Below, one piece after another: positions 10,913-22,020 of a stretch of DNA of 64,000 bases; position 1 is the stretch's first letter; each line of letters starts with the position of its first letter. Source of the stretch: Ligula intestinalis (Eukaryota > Platyhelminthes > Cestoda > Diphyllobothriidea > Diphyllobothriidae). A model generated the notes under the pieces. That model did no database searches. It was not told the DNA's origin and saw nothing but the letters and a program-made list of their open reading frames with translations. The translations under genes were made by a program, and so were the position numbers. The stretch lies in the NCBI GenBank assembly GCA_036362985.1, contig JAYGXS010000002.1, positions 88,192,788 through 88,256,787 of the forward strand, in the 5' to 3' direction.

Positions 10913-12845
10913 AAATTTTAGGTCGAACTTTAACCGGGCAATTTAGCGTATATCTGGACAGGTTATTTTGATCAATTGAGTGGATTTAATAATAAGAAGG
11001 GCTTTGGTTTGGAAAATTACCATTTTATTTTAAGTTATTGGGAGAAACAGGCTCTCACTTTTGCTAAATCATGAGTAAGTTTATATGAAAGGAATTCCGT
11101 ATGCTGTAACAAAAAGACTAGACGAAACTTTCTTCCAATACACATTGTGCTGTGGAAGAATTTCATCATTAGTAAAAAAGGTGGAATAATTATCCCTTCC
11201 AGTACTGGAAAAGGATGTGCGAAGTTGATCAAATGGAACTAAAGCGAAATTTAAAGAATCACATTGATTTTCAGAAACAAGCAGCAATAGAAGTTTAAAA
11301 ACTTATATTTAGCTATTCTGTGAAGTTTTTTTGCAAAAAATATAGTAGCAAAAAAGTTCTTGGTAGAAAATCTCCTTTTACCGCACAGCTCGTCGTGCGC
11401 GTAAACAAAGTTTTTACATGTAACAGCGCAGACAGCCAATAGAAAGCTTTATTGAATGTAGGTCATGTAGAATTATATTTTTTGTGAACAATAGTGTCCG
11501 CTTGAGCGTTATTTAGAAAGGGAACAGACAGAAGAATAATAGGCATTTCAAAAAATGGTCATAAATATGGCCTGTGTTTGGCATTTTGACGTTTATTACG
11601 GATCTTGTAATAAATCTCCTTAAGCGAAAACTAATCCATTATAAAGATGAAAGTATGATCTTTCATCTCCAGTCAAATTTAATCGTTTTTCTCCAGGTAA
11701 ATTAAGGAAATTGTCAAAATTCCAATTTCACTGTGACATTTCCTTGAAAAAAGTTAATATACGCAGATTTTCGTCAGCTAAATATCCAATAAAGGCACTT
11801 TATAGAGGTAACCTGTTATGGAAACTTTTTTTATTAATCTTAGGGATAACAATATGCGTGGTATCCAGGAGACATGTTGTATGCTCGAAAACGTGGTTTG
11901 CTGTTTTGAAGCATTTCTGAATTTCAGTAACATTGCCATCTGCATAGGAAATAATATCCAAAAGCTCGTTTTTTCGGTAATTGCTGTTTAGTTATATCTT
12001 ATTTTAAAGGGTTTGATGTAAACGTCAAACAAACGGACAATGAGTAAAGTGATCAATGAACACAGCAAAAATTTCCGAAACGAAAAGAGAATTTATTTAT
12101 CTAAAGATATTCAATTGCTACAAATGTAATCATTCTTAAATAAACAAATATTTCGACTAAAGGCAAGTTCTTTTTGTGCAAAGAAAGTGGTTTCCTTCAA
12201 TTTATTGTTCTAATATATAGCTATTCTGACGTCTTCAAAAGCTGGGAATTATCGAGAAAATTTTATTTTTCTGAACAAAAACTTAGAACTTTAAGTTGTT
12301 TTAAGTACTTTATATGCTTAATGTTGTTCATTATTATTTATAAGTTTTCGTATGCGCGTTCCCGCTGGTATGGGAGTGATAATCAAACATTTACAAATTT
12401 AGGAAATTTGCTTGCAGCACTCGCAGAACTGTAGGTGGTTATAATAAATAAGGACCCTTCTTCGACCCCATTAGGTACTCTTACCTACATGCATGGGGCT
12501 TTGCAGTTTTTATAGAATACAGTCACTATGCTACTCGATGTCCATGAAGATTAATGGTTGAAGCCTATCGAGGATTCTTATGCGCTAACTGTCTGATTGG
12601 CGGCGTGCGGGTAGTGAATCGCTGAACTTTCATCATTGGTGCTGGACTTGGGTGTGCTTGCTGCTCCGTCATCTGAAGCTGGGGTTAGAAGATACGTTCA
12701 CCTATATGCTCTTTCGGCTGGACAAGAAAGAAGGGGATCTCACATTAATATGGCATTGGCGGGGGCGAGAAAAGTGGACCAATTCTCTTTCAAAAATTAA
12801 TCAGAATTAGTAAGTTTCCATAAGTTGTTGTCAACAGTATCTACG
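10913..12845. other. AT-rich non-coding stretch
   Basis: Very AT-rich to about 12435, then a moderately GC-richer patch (12460-12780) with no recognisable domain in any frame. No repeats shared with other parts of the window were seen. Confidence 0.5.
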
Positions 12846-12847
12846 TA

Positions 12848-12975
12848 TTCAAGAATTAAAGTGAGGCGAACGAACGTTTTCGATTATTAATCCTCAAGCC
12901 AGTACAATAGTATGAGGGAGGGTATAGTTAACAAGAGTGTAGACAACCAGTCAGTAATAATTAGGGAGAGAGATC
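12848..12975 (-). mobile_element. Penelope-like element 3' terminal fragment
   Basis: Matches the 3' end of the 49-51 kb PLE at 48925-49040: GCGAACGAACGTTTTCGATTA, a variant of CATCAGGC/CAAGCCAGTACA, and GTAGACAACCAGTCAGTA. Read on the minus strand it contains GATTAATAATC (4-bp stem II), then GAAA and the palindrome AACGTT followed by C. The first hammerhead box is degenerate (CTTGAGG for CTGATGA). No coding sequence is attached. Confidence 0.75.
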
Positions 12976-13150
12976 AGAAGAAGAGGATGTGATCACTGGA
13001 ATAAGAATTTTATTTTTCTGACGTTTCGGATTCCGTCGGGAATCCATAATCCTAGGTGGTGTTAGCACAGATATGACTATGCTACCTTAACTTATGATTA
13101 AGAATATCCGATGGAATCCGAAACGTCAGGAAAATAGACGATAAAACGTA
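12976..13150. mobile_element. inverted pair of hammerhead-like terminal modules
   Basis: The left arm (HHR sense minus) has AGAAGAAGAGG, TGATCACTGGAA, TTTTATTTTTCTGACG, TTTCGG and a GGATTCCGTCGGGAATCC hairpin. The right arm (13088-13131, HHR sense plus) has CTTATGATTAAG, the same hairpin (one base altered) and CCGAAACGTCAGG. The spacer is about 32 bp. The arms share the GAAA-ACGT-C half of a hammerhead, but the first box reads CTATGA-like, so neither is predicted to be an active ribozyme. Confidence 0.7.
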
Positions 13151-13680
13151 TCGTAACGAATATAAACTAGTAGATCTGATAAGGCCTGGAAGGCCAGAGT
13201 GCTAGGTATAATTTACTGAGGTGTAACAGGAGTAGAAAGTAAGGTATAGTTTAGTGACTCCCAGAAAAGTGCAGTCCAGCCATGAATGAGCCGGAGTCCA
13301 GAGGCGCAGTCCGGCAAGTAGATCGTCGGTTCTGGGAGTGACTGAACGTCAATAACTCCCCCTCAGTAAGCTCCTGGTCTTGAGAAGTGTTTGGCCAGTG
13401 AGGCCAGACAGAGGGTGACATTGAACAGAGGATTTGAAAACCTGGGGCGCGCACGGACTGGTGCATACGAGTGCCAGACACGCGGGGACATGTGGGCAAA
13501 GCATGGCTAAGAAATACAAGGTCGTAACAGCACCTTCCTCTGAACTGCTGCCTGGAACTCGCATATTCTCCACTTTTGGCAATCTCTTTGGGTGCCTTGC
13601 GCTCCGATCGGCTCGATGGTTGGAAAAATGCGCAGACCTGATTCCTGGAACCTTATCTGCGCATGACTCTGACCATGATA
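13151..13680. repeat. body of the hammerhead-like family (non-coding, moderately GC-rich)
   Basis: This holds a stretch ending in TCTGAACTGCTGCCTGGAAC and TCGCATATT (13535-13570) that recurs at 13765-13800, a direct repeat about 225 bp apart. Overlapping frames on both strands (13251-13697) reach about 110 aa but show no known domain and are best read as repeat sequence. Confidence 0.5.
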
Positions 13681-13805
13681 CCATCACCTGTTATTAAGGA
13701 TTCTCGACGGAATCCAAAACGTCAGGAAAAGGAAACTCTTGTTCCTGTGATCACAACCTCTTCTTCTGAACTGCTGCCTGGAACTCGCATATTTTACACT
13801 ACATG
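13681..13805 (+). mobile_element. hammerhead-like terminal module, single arm
   Basis: Plus-strand order: TATTAAGGATTC, a short loop, GGAATCC, AAAACGTCAGG, AAACTCTTGTTCC, TGTGATCACA, CTCTTCTTCTGAAC, TGCTGCCTGGAACTCG. This is the family consensus in forward ribozyme sense. G12 of the GAAA box is changed (AAAA). Confidence 0.65.
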
Positions 13806-14084
13806 GAGAGCGGTGTTAAGCGTTCAAACGGTGAGCTTCTAGACAAAACTTGGGATGAGAGGGAAGAGAGTCCGACATTTAGTTCATGTCACCCCGTCGT
13901 TCCTGTCTCGCGTCTTCTTGAGAAATGTCAGGACGCAAGGTGTCACGGTCTGGCGACAGCATGGGCAACGTAGGGCTGCAGGTTGTCACTGTCTCTGCCG
14001 TTTCGCGGCGTGTAAGGAAGCGTGTGGATGCATCTACGTAAATGACATTTTCAGATCAAGATTAACAATATAAGAAGATTAATT

Positions 14085-14640
14085 GGTGAACATACGTTTG
14101 TTTTCGATAATTCTCATCAGGCCTTTACATTTATGTGGTTATTAAGTAAATAAACTATGCAGTTTGGTAGAAAAAATAGGACTGTTGTCAGGCAGGGGCG
14201 ATGGGGGGAGGTGGGGGGAAACGGGCGTCAAAATCTGATCAGCGTTAGGATGAACTGGTAGTCGGATGGGGTGCTAAGCTGCTGGCTGTTGGAATAACAA
14301 CTTGTGAACACGGTAACTGCGGCGCCGCAGCAAAATTCTTTTGGGCGTACGGGATAGGTTGGCGTAGCCTGATGGCGGCCACTTCTGCCGTAGCAAACAG
14401 ACGCTGTCCAATAAATCTTTAATAGCTTGAGGGCACCTTTTAGATCACTCAGGAGGCCTCCTTGGTATCCACCCGATGGTCTGAGTCTACCAGATGGGCT
14501 AGAATGGAACTGTTTACACCATTTAGTTGGCCCTTCGTAACTACACTGGAATGTGTTCTCGTACTAGTTTGGACGAACTCCGGCTCGTGCGACCAATATA
14601 TCCTGCTCCAGAGGAGCTAACTTTATTTGTAGTTACAACT
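14085..14640 (-). pseudogene. Penelope-like element GIY-YIG C-terminus and 3' end, minus arm of inverted pair
   Basis: On the minus strand, G-Y-I-G-R-T then V-R-E-H-I-P (about 14560-14610) is followed by I-L-A-H-L-V-D-S-D-H-R-V-D-T-K (about 14480-14515), then an A-T-A-E-V-A-A-I-R-L-R block (about 14370-14400). The 3' end at 14090-14125 reads CTGATGA, GAATTATC, GAAA on the minus strand, a hammerhead-type core with a stem III closed by AACA/TGTT. Frames are broken by stops and indels. Confidence 0.82.
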
Positions 14641-14844
14641 TATTTAGCAATTAAAATCCTCTATTGTTGGTATTTCTGCGATTTTGCATATAATATTGGT
14701 AATAGCTAACTGTTCTAATTGAAAAATATTGTCAAGGTCTAGAGTGGTAGGTATAAAGGCGGATTTTTTGACGTAAAAGTTACACACTTTTGTGCTTGCA
14801 AATGGAGGCTGTCTGGGCTCTATGTGCACTTCTATGTGCATATA

Positions 14845-15385
14845 TTCATATACCTGCTCCTGTGTGATGGGATATATTGGTCGCACGAGGCGGCGTTTGT
14901 CCAAATGAGTAGGAGAACACATTCCCGCACAGTAAGGGAAGGGCCAAGAAAAGGGTATAATTAGTTCCTTTCAAGCGCATTTGGTAGACTCAGACCATCG
15001 CGTGGATGCCAAAAAAGCCTTCCGAATGAGCTGCAAGGTACCCTCAAGGTATTCCAAATCCCTTAGACAACATCTGTTGCTAACGGCAGAGGCGGCTGCT
15101 ATCAGGCTACGCCGATCCGTCATGTGCGCCCAAAAGAATTTGGTCGCTGCTCCGCAGTTACCATAGTCAGAAGCCGCTAATCCAGCAGCCACCAGCTTAG
15201 CACCCCAGCCGACAACAAGTTCACCATAACGCTGATCAGATTTTGAACCGCGTTCCCCCTGCCCTGACATCCGGTTTATTCTTATACAAAGCCGCATAGT
15301 TTATTACTTAATTACCCTATGACTGTAAAGGCCTGACGAGAATTATTGAAAGCAAACGTATATTCGCCAATTCATCTTCTGAATT
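14845..15385 (+). pseudogene. Penelope-like element GIY-YIG C-terminus and 3' end, plus arm of inverted pair
   Basis: On the plus strand, G-Y-I-G-R-T-R-R-R-L-S-K then G-E-H-I-P-A (14870-14930) is followed after a frameshift by H-L-V-D-S-D-H-R-V-D-A-K-K-A-F-R (about 14978-15030) and A-A-A-I-R-L-R, M-C-A-Q-K-N (to 15166). The 3' end carries CTGACGA ... GAAA at 15333-15355, the counterpart of the minus arm. The two arms are extended inverted repeats of each other (for example 14520-14630 against 14850-14945), separated by about 200 bp. Confidence 0.82.
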
Positions 15386-17818
15386 TTGCAATGTGAATTT
15401 TCGCACATTTAACAACATTAACCAAATATTCTGTTAGGAAAGGCCCGAGTAGTATTGTTCGTTTGATTTGCAAGGACCAGCCTAAGAGAACTCCGTCCTC
15501 CCTGCTTGCGAGGTAGACATGCTAGTTTCAAAACAAAGACTTTCTGCAGTCACATCTGTTGACCTGTATTTGAGGTCTCAAAAAAACTACTGAATCAAGA
15601 GTATTGTCTAGGCCTTAAACACGTATAAAAAGAGAATAACAAAAGATACAACGAAAATTCCCCAGTGTAGAGCCTCTGTTTGGTAACTAACCTACCACAC
15701 TACGCTAGTGGAAAAAGCTGGAACATTATCTAAAAATGACAATACAAGGTGAACGACACGACTCACTAGATCCCCAACGATCCTTGATAGCAGTAGCCAG
15801 GGAATGGACTTGCAAAATGATGGATTGATAAACGTTGGGATCTTCGTTCGTAAATGTGAAGTCGGAAGATTCGCAAGGAAACTCGCGTTTAAATCACGGT
15901 TAGTTGATCCTGAGCCCAGAGATGATCACCAGAGAATGGTGTCGTTGACGGGCGAAGGTAACAGAAACTGGCGAGATTGGATGCTGCAGGAAATGCAGGA
16001 GAGTAAACAGGAAATGCTCAAAACACGCCGCGTGCGGTGGTAGCCGGCAGTGTGTATTTCGGGTCCGTGCGGCGAAACCAAAAGGTGCATATAATTTAAA
16101 CAAAAACGAATCAGGCTGAAAGGTTCAGGGACAGGAGAAGAACCTAAACTAGTCACCGGAACTAGCATTAATCAACTGTTTCCGTTAAAACGAGTAAAAA
16201 CACCAATTTCAATAAATATATGTTTTTAAAACATGCTGATCTGAGGTCGAAGTTGTTCAAGTCAAAATGGGAACGAATGAAAGCGTATTCTCCCAAATTA
16301 CATTACTTAGTTCCTAAAACCTGACAATGTTAAGAAATGCGGCCACTTTTTTCTTCAAAAGTCCTATTATGCATGCTCAATTCCTTCCACTGAGGCAGTG
16401 TACCACCTTTTTTCAGATGGCTGTCGTTAGTAATTTGCATGCTGATATCAGAACGGCACTTAGTGATTTACTTACGGAATTTCGCTGGCCATCGTACATA
16501 GTTGCAGCATGGTTAAACACGTCAGTCAAATAGAGCTGAACTATTCTGCGGATTCATAGTATGTTCTCGATAGAATAACCATAAGCAAAATCAATTCACA
16601 GGTTTTATTATTGTTCGGAGAAATCTAAACCGCAGTGCACGTAAACAAACAGGTCCTATGTGCGTAACAAAGCATATATGCGTCTTAATTCCGCCAAATG
16701 TACTATATTTTATTTTTTGTTTTGGCGGCTGACCAAACTGACGAAGTAACAAAACACTTCTTTGCTACCTTGTCGAGTAACGCTTTGAGAAATGTGTGTA
16801 AGCTGTTCTTTATGTGTTCTCCTTAATTTTAACTTTCATGTCAACGGTGTTTTCGTCAACTACATCATCAAAATTGAAACTGTGCCATTACCATAAGCTT
16901 TGTTAAAGCGGGCGCCTATTCAGCCAGTTTTTGTCTGTTCATCCTGTTCAAAAAGGAACTTTTGAGATGAACCGTTTTATAATTAATATCATTGCCCGAA
17001 TCTGAGCCAACACGCAATGAGTTTTCCTCGCACGCGCCTTGCCCCTCCCACGCAATTATATTTCTCTTTCAGGAAATAAGATTTGAACTGTTGGAAGTAA
17101 CTTCTCTGTTATTTTTAGGGTAAAATCATGCGAGAATTTGGAGCTTCTTGTTAAATTACAAGGTCATCCTTGTTTGTTCTATGCGGGGTAGGGACTGCGC
17201 CCGAATGTTTATACATTATGCAGTGGCTTTAGGTGACATATAATTTCTTTAATTATAGTGAAATCTGATATAAATTTGTAGATAATGATTTCAGAAGACG
17301 CATTGGTTTCCCAGATGGCTGCAGCGGGGGCTTGTCTCCATTCGCATACATCATTTTTGATTGCCCTCTCTCTGCGTACAGCGTGTTTATGTCACCCGCA
17401 CTCCTCCATCTTAACCATGAGTCCGATGCCCTTAATGTATACCTGACTATTTTTTATGGTATATTTTAATTCTATGGTCACAAGTAACAATTATATAAAG
17501 CATGGTTATGAAGCAAGTGCGAAATATTCGAAACGTCCGTTAAAAATATTGATAAGATTAGCCATCTCGATGAGTTCAAGAGATCTTATGTAGAATTTTA
17601 TTTTGGACAGCGCAGCTTGAATCTGCAGCTGCTAATTTATTTTTCTTCTTCAGCTAACAAGGTGTAAGGTCCATCCAAGGTATACCTTATTCCCCATTTT
17701 AATTCCATACTAGCTGAGCAAGAAGCTTGCGGGCCTCGGAGATTCACACTGGGCATATCAAAAGTTTCTCGAGAGTTCGTTCACCGATGTAGAGTTAAAC
17801 ACAGCCTGTCCTTTAAGC
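15386..17818. other. non-coding stretch
   Basis: AT-rich. The longest frames (15804-16043 plus, 79 aa; 15926-16168 minus, 80 aa) have no recognised motif. A GC-richer spot occurs at 16025-16080. No shared repeat was found. Confidence 0.5.
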
Positions 17819-17819
17819 T

Positions 17820-18547
17820 CCCTTTGTTCGGCAAACGTAGTTTATGTAATGCACCTCATAAACCCCTAGTCCCACCATTTGTCCTGCGGAAACGGTGGCT
17901 TTAGGGTTTTGGGGATGGGGGAATATAATAAGCCGGGAAGGAAATTTTTAGAAGCGTTAAGTGAAAAAATACAGTCGTGTTTGTTATCCACGGCCGTTGG
18001 CACTAAGTTGTTCCGCATGCAGATTGGAGGTATAAGCGGATCTTCACGCCGTGGACCACGCTAATCTAACTTCATAACGCCAAGTTGGACCTCAAGTTAG
18101 TTAAAGTAAACAACCTCCTTGCCACCATATCTATCCTTCAGGAATTTCAAGGAAAGTGCAATTAAAAAATTGGTTTTTTGGCAATGCGTTAAACGATAAT
18201 ACAGATTAGGAAAATTGGCAGATATAACTCAACATTTAAAAATACAATAAAATAAAAATTCATACAGCAGTTATTAAACTACATTCCAGAAGAAGAAGAA
18301 GAAGAGGAAGAAGAAGGAGAAGAAACGATCAGTGAAACAAGAGTTTTATTTGCCTGACGTTTCGGATTCCCTCGGGAATCCTTAATCATAGGTGATGTTA
18401 ACATGGTTATGGTCATACGCAGACGGGATCATCCACTTCCATTCCCTATCTTTATTCCCTCACCCGTAAAACCCCATAGCCACAGTTTTCGTAAGATAGA
18501 ATTCTGGGACAAGGGTGCTCTTTATAAACTGATACTCCCCTTTGTTC
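17820..18547 (+). mobile_element. fold-back / MITE-like DNA element FB1 with 10-bp target duplication, carrying a nested insertion
   Basis: The element body (17830-18537) starts GGCAAACGTAGTTTATG. Its right end, read in reverse complement, starts GGAGTATCAGTTTATA. The terminal repeats extend about 85 bp with mismatches; the left part has CCCCTAGTCCCACCATTTG and the right CAAGGGTG...CTGGGAC. The direct repeat CCCTTTGTTC occurs at 17820-17829 and 18538-18547 and is a good candidate target site duplication. A 10-bp duplication with long TIRs is reminiscent of Mutator/fold-back elements, which is inference. There is no transposase. A 152-bp hammerhead-like insertion lies at 18288-18439. Confidence 0.8.
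18288..18439 (-). mobile_element. hammerhead-like single-arm module nested in FB1
   Basis: Flanked by CATTCC on both sides (18282-18287 and 18440-18445), a likely target duplication. Other FB1 copies run straight through this site. Contents in order: a GAA-rich tract, GATCAGTGAAACAAGAG, TTTTATTTGCCTGACG, TTTCGG, hairpin GATTCCCTCGGGAATC, CTTAATCATAGGTGATG. On the minus strand it reads CTATGATTAAG, a 7-bp stem II, CGAAA, ACGT, C, then AGGCA and AATAAA. The first box lacks G5 of CTGATGA, so activity is not expected. Confidence 0.8.
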
Positions 18548-18689
18548 AGAGGTCAAAGGTACATTGCGAGCAACAGTGGCCTAGTTTTTTGGAGGAGGAA
18601 TGCGGACCCTCGTTGTCCATCGCAAAACGAAAGCCCGAAACTCCATCAATTTATTCGGCGGCTTGTAAAGAAATGACAAATAAACTGAA

Positions 18690-18746
18690 GGCCGGAATGG
18701 CCACTTCTGGCGGATTAGCCGTCATCAGCCAGTCCTACTCAATTTC
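18690..18746 (-). ncRNA. hammerhead ribozyme motif, slightly degenerate
   Basis: On the minus strand: CTGATGA (18728-18722), stem II CGGC/CGCC with a TAATC loop, then GAAG for GAAA (18707-18704), and a near-palindrome GTGGCCAT as stem III. It is a family member of the motif at 19003-19056 and sits in inverted orientation about 270 bp from it. The A-to-G change at position 15.1 would weaken it. Confidence 0.6.
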
Positions 18747-19002
18747 AAATGTGTGTTTATTGAGTGCAACCAGTTTCAGTTCACCACATTTTAAAATTCG
18801 CTATGCGACTGCAAGGTATGGTTTTATAGTTAACTCTAGGGCACAACGGGACTTAAGAGTTCCTTAACCAGATCGATGAGCCCCCTATCATCATCGCATT
18901 CCCGACTTCAATCGAAAAAAAATAGCGGGCCAATGGTAGAATTTTGCTTTTAATGACCGAACGTCGCGATTTCCAATTACGCAGGTCATCACACTTAGGA
19001 CT

Positions 19003-19056
19003 GGGTATGATTGGCTGATGATGGCAACAAGCCAGAAATGTACATTCTGGTCTCCC
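19003..19056 (+). ncRNA. hammerhead ribozyme, core intact
   Basis: CTGATGA at 19015-19021; stem II TGGC/GCCA (four perfect pairs) closing AACAA; GAAA at 19035-19038; stem III is the eight-base palindrome ATGTACAT (19038-19045) with no loop; predicted cleavage after U19046. Stem I pairs TTGG-side bases 19009-19014 with 19047-19052 (partly G-U) and GGG 19003-19005 with CCC 19054-19056. All invariant core bases are present. A loop-less stem III should be stable mainly between two RNA copies, as reported for minimal flatworm and retroelement hammerheads. Activity is untested. Confidence 0.75.
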
Positions 19057-19664
19057 TTGTCTTTTTCGTTTGCATTTTCATTACACGTATGCCACGGTTG
19101 ACGGGCACTCAGCAATCGAGTACAGGACTCACCCATCCCATCGAGCCTGGGGACTTTCTGCTAAACGCTACTAGCAGCCACATTGAACTGAATTTCATGA
19201 AGGCAAAGCGGAAGTTTGTGTTTTCTACAAAAAATATAGTTAAAACTTTTTCAGTTTATCTTTACTGTTCAGTAGGACTTTCTTATGAAGTCATCTGATC
19301 GAAGTAGGCTTTCTAGGCCGCCTAGTGGTCAAAGGGTTGCTTCCTATACGTTTCTTCTATTAACCAATAGGGTTGCTCCGATTACCTTTTTGTGTGCGGG
19401 CTTCCTTCCAACCTACGATTTTATTTAAGTAAAACAAGCATAAGTGGCTTTAACTCGTTTTCTAATGTGCACTTACCGCGCACTAACCAGATATTTCCTG
19501 AATCAAGCATTAAACCTGTAATCGTGAATAACGCAAGAGACTTGGGCGGAGCGAAGTTATTTTCAGGCAGCTCCATATGAAAGCTTTATCGAATGTTCCT
19601 TTATAGTACAGCAGGCATAATCAGGATGTTTTGATTCACAGCATTTACTGGCTTAGGAAATACC

Positions 19665-20245
19665 TTGGATAAATAAACTATGCGGGTTGGTAGAAAATAA
19701 AGCACGGTTGTCAGGGTAAGGAAGTGGAATCGGGGTGAAAATCTGATCAGCGTTAGGGGAAGGATAGGCTACTGGTTGTTGGATCATCGGTTTTTGCCCT
19801 TGGGAACTGCGGCGCCATGACGAAGTTCTTTTGGATGCGCAGGACCGGTCGGCGTAGCCTGATGGCGGCTGCTTCTTCCGTAGCCAACAGACGCTGTCAA
19901 GAAATCTTGAATATTTTGAGTTGACCTAATTGTGAAAAACTTAAGGAGTTCGGCTGGATTTGAATCCGCGTAGTAGAGAAGGCCTTTACCAGAAGTCAAC
20001 GCTCTAACCACTAAGCTACAAACACCCCACCTCGCGCCATGAATTTAATCACACTTGAGTCGATATTACCCTCCCAACTTTACCGCTCGTATGAAATCCG
20101 CCAAATTGAAACAGCAAGCTCACTGCCGAAGCAGCATTTATTAAGCAATCACTTAGAATCGACCTGAACGTCTACTAGGCCTGAATAGCTTGATCACTCG
20201 GAAGGCCTCTTTGGCATCTACTCGAATAGAGCTATCCATGTCCTT
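19665..20245 (-). pseudogene. Penelope-like element C-terminal fragment, minus arm, interrupted by a tRNA-like unit
   Basis: 19670-19925 is collinear with 14155-14420 (same blocks: AAAATCTGATCAGCGTTAGG, GGCGCC, GGCGTAGCCTGATGGCGGC, CAACAGACGCTGTC). The match resumes at 20183-20245 with GCTTGATCACTCGGAAGGCC and GGCATCTACTCGA. Between them lies about 255 bp of foreign sequence containing a tRNA-like head. The bases around the break (TTGAATATTTTGA and CTGAATAGCTTGA) may be a diverged target duplication. Confidence 0.75.
19948..20023 (-). repeat. tRNA-derived relic (Pol III A and B box-like) inside an inserted unit
   Basis: On the minus strand an A-box-like TAGCTTAGTGG with a pairing D-stem (GCTT/GAGC) is followed 40 nt later by a B-box-like GGATTCAAATCC. 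The acceptor arms GTGTTTG/CGAACTC pair at 6 of 7 positions. The anticodon arm and T-stem do not fold, so this is not a functional tRNA. It is more likely a SINE head or tRNA pseudogene. Confidence 0.55.
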
Positions 20246-20264
20246 TAGTTGACCATGTCCTAAC

Positions 20265-20380
20265 CACACCGACTACCAGTCCCTCCTTACCAACTCGCAT
20301 AGTTTATTTACTTAATTACCATATAAGTGTAAAGGCCTGACGATGATTTATCGAAATTAAACGTCTTTACACAAATTCGT
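20265..20380 (+). pseudogene. Penelope-like element 3' end, plus arm
   Basis: Collinear with 15285-15385: a CGCATAGTTTATT block, ACTTAATTACC, TGTAAAGGCCTGACGA. It ends in CTGACGA, T, GAT-TT-ATC, GAAA, a compact hammerhead-type core (position 7 may be any base). It faces away from the minus arm at 19665-20245. Confidence 0.7.
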
Positions 20381-21850
20381 CTTTTGAAAATATTTAATGG
20401 GAATTTTCGCAAAAAATTTCAAAAAACGTTAAATTTAGCCAAGTGTAGCCCATCTTTTCCTGATTTAAAATGAATGCCTATCCAGTATACAGCATTTCGG
20501 AAGTCAAGTCAAGTCATTGAACAAGATGATATACCTCAAATGAACGTTAAACCCCTTTGTTAAATTTTGATCCTCATTCTTCATGCAATCTACTATGGTT
20601 AACTTCAAGTAACTTAAACTTTTCTACTTACCATTTGCATTTGGAAAAATTTCTCATATGCAAGATGGGACACTGAGGTAGCTCCTGTTTCTGAATCTGT
20701 GGTGAGCCGTACACTATAGGTATCGTCGTGCCTACATGTCCTAGTCTTTCAAGTTATTTGTCAGAAAAAAACCTCTTTGCGACCCTCAACGCCCTCTGTT
20801 TTATCGTTTACTTCTCGAATTTTGAAAACTTTGTACAATCCACTAAAGTCGAATCTAGTTTCACGTCGTAATCATTCTTATCCTTCAGTACTATTCAGGG
20901 CCCCTTGACTATCAACATGAGTCCTTATAGTACCTTTGTTTTTCGGAGCCTTTCGTAAATACTGTTGGCAGCAGATAATCAGAGCCGACTCAACATGATA
21001 AACTTATCTAGGCTCGGTAGATTTTAGATCGATAGTCATGCTAACTAGGCTTAGAGATTCAAATTTCTAACACTATTTGCTTCAGTATCCACCGTGCAAC
21101 TCAAAAATTAGGGCCTACAAATAGTATATATAAAGGAGTCTTCCCAAGAAGTGCTGAAGGATACTTGCGTTATTACCGCTATGGATTGTTTGGGAGGGTG
21201 TTCTGCACTTTTACTGGCTGGAGACTTTGTAGGAGCTTCGTCCATCTAGCCCCAGTTATTTAAGTTCTGATTGTTTGCACATAGTCTTTGACCACTAATC
21301 TCTTGAGACCTTGAAAATGGTCAGGGACCGCTGTTCTCTGACACAATTTCTGCTGAAGTTCCTGAATTTCAGTCGACGAAACAGCGACAAGGTTTTTCTG
21401 TAATGTTTTATAGTAATGTTTTGAATTGTAACCCCGACTCATATATTCCAGTTAGAATTTGGTTGTGACGTTTACCTCAACCCTCTAGCTAACTGAGGGC
21501 ATTGGCCCTACTAAAACCTCCTTCTTGCTGGCGTGTGCTTGAATCCCACCGACGCTGCGGAGTTTTTCAAAAGTGGGTGAACTATATTTGTACTCTGTTG
21601 AGATAGCCAACCCGGTCTTTCGGGTGTACAAGCTGGGTGTGCAAAGTACTCATAAAAAATAACTAACAAAGACTAAATCCACTAACTAAAAAACGTAAAC
21701 TATAGTAAGCTTAACTCATTTAAATAAAAATAATCTAAAACTAAAATAAAGCTAGTAAAATTATAACGATCTGAATCTAAACTCAAAAATGAGTTAAATA
21801 AATATGAGTTTCGTAAAAATGAGTTAATGAAATAAAATAAACTAAAGGCG
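20381..21850. other. non-coding stretch
   Basis: AT-rich, no frame longer than about 60 codons with any motif. No shared repeat seen. Confidence 0.5.
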
Positions 21851-21852
21851 AT

Positions 21853-22020
21853 TTGAAGGTGTACGCAGCGCTTTGCGCGTGAACTATATAACTCGAACTC
21901 CAGAACGGTAATTTGAACATCAGGTATGTTTAAGTAGCTAACCTCCTAGTCATAAAATGTTTTTTTTTCAGGAAAATCAAGAAGTCCAATCAACTATAAG
22001 GTAGAAGTAAGTAAAAATGT
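21853..22020 (+). mobile_element. fold-back element FB1, internal fragment
   Basis: Contains the FB1 interior signature GCGCTTTGCGCGTG, CTATA...ACTCCAGAACGGTAAT, ACCTCCTAGTC, and AGGAAAATCAAGAAG. No terminal repeats remain. Confidence 0.6.

Noticed and set aside
18403..18867. 154-aa plus-strand open frame
   Set aside because: It runs across the fold-back element end and the antisense of the hammerhead at 18690-18746; a frame crossing two repeats is not a gene.
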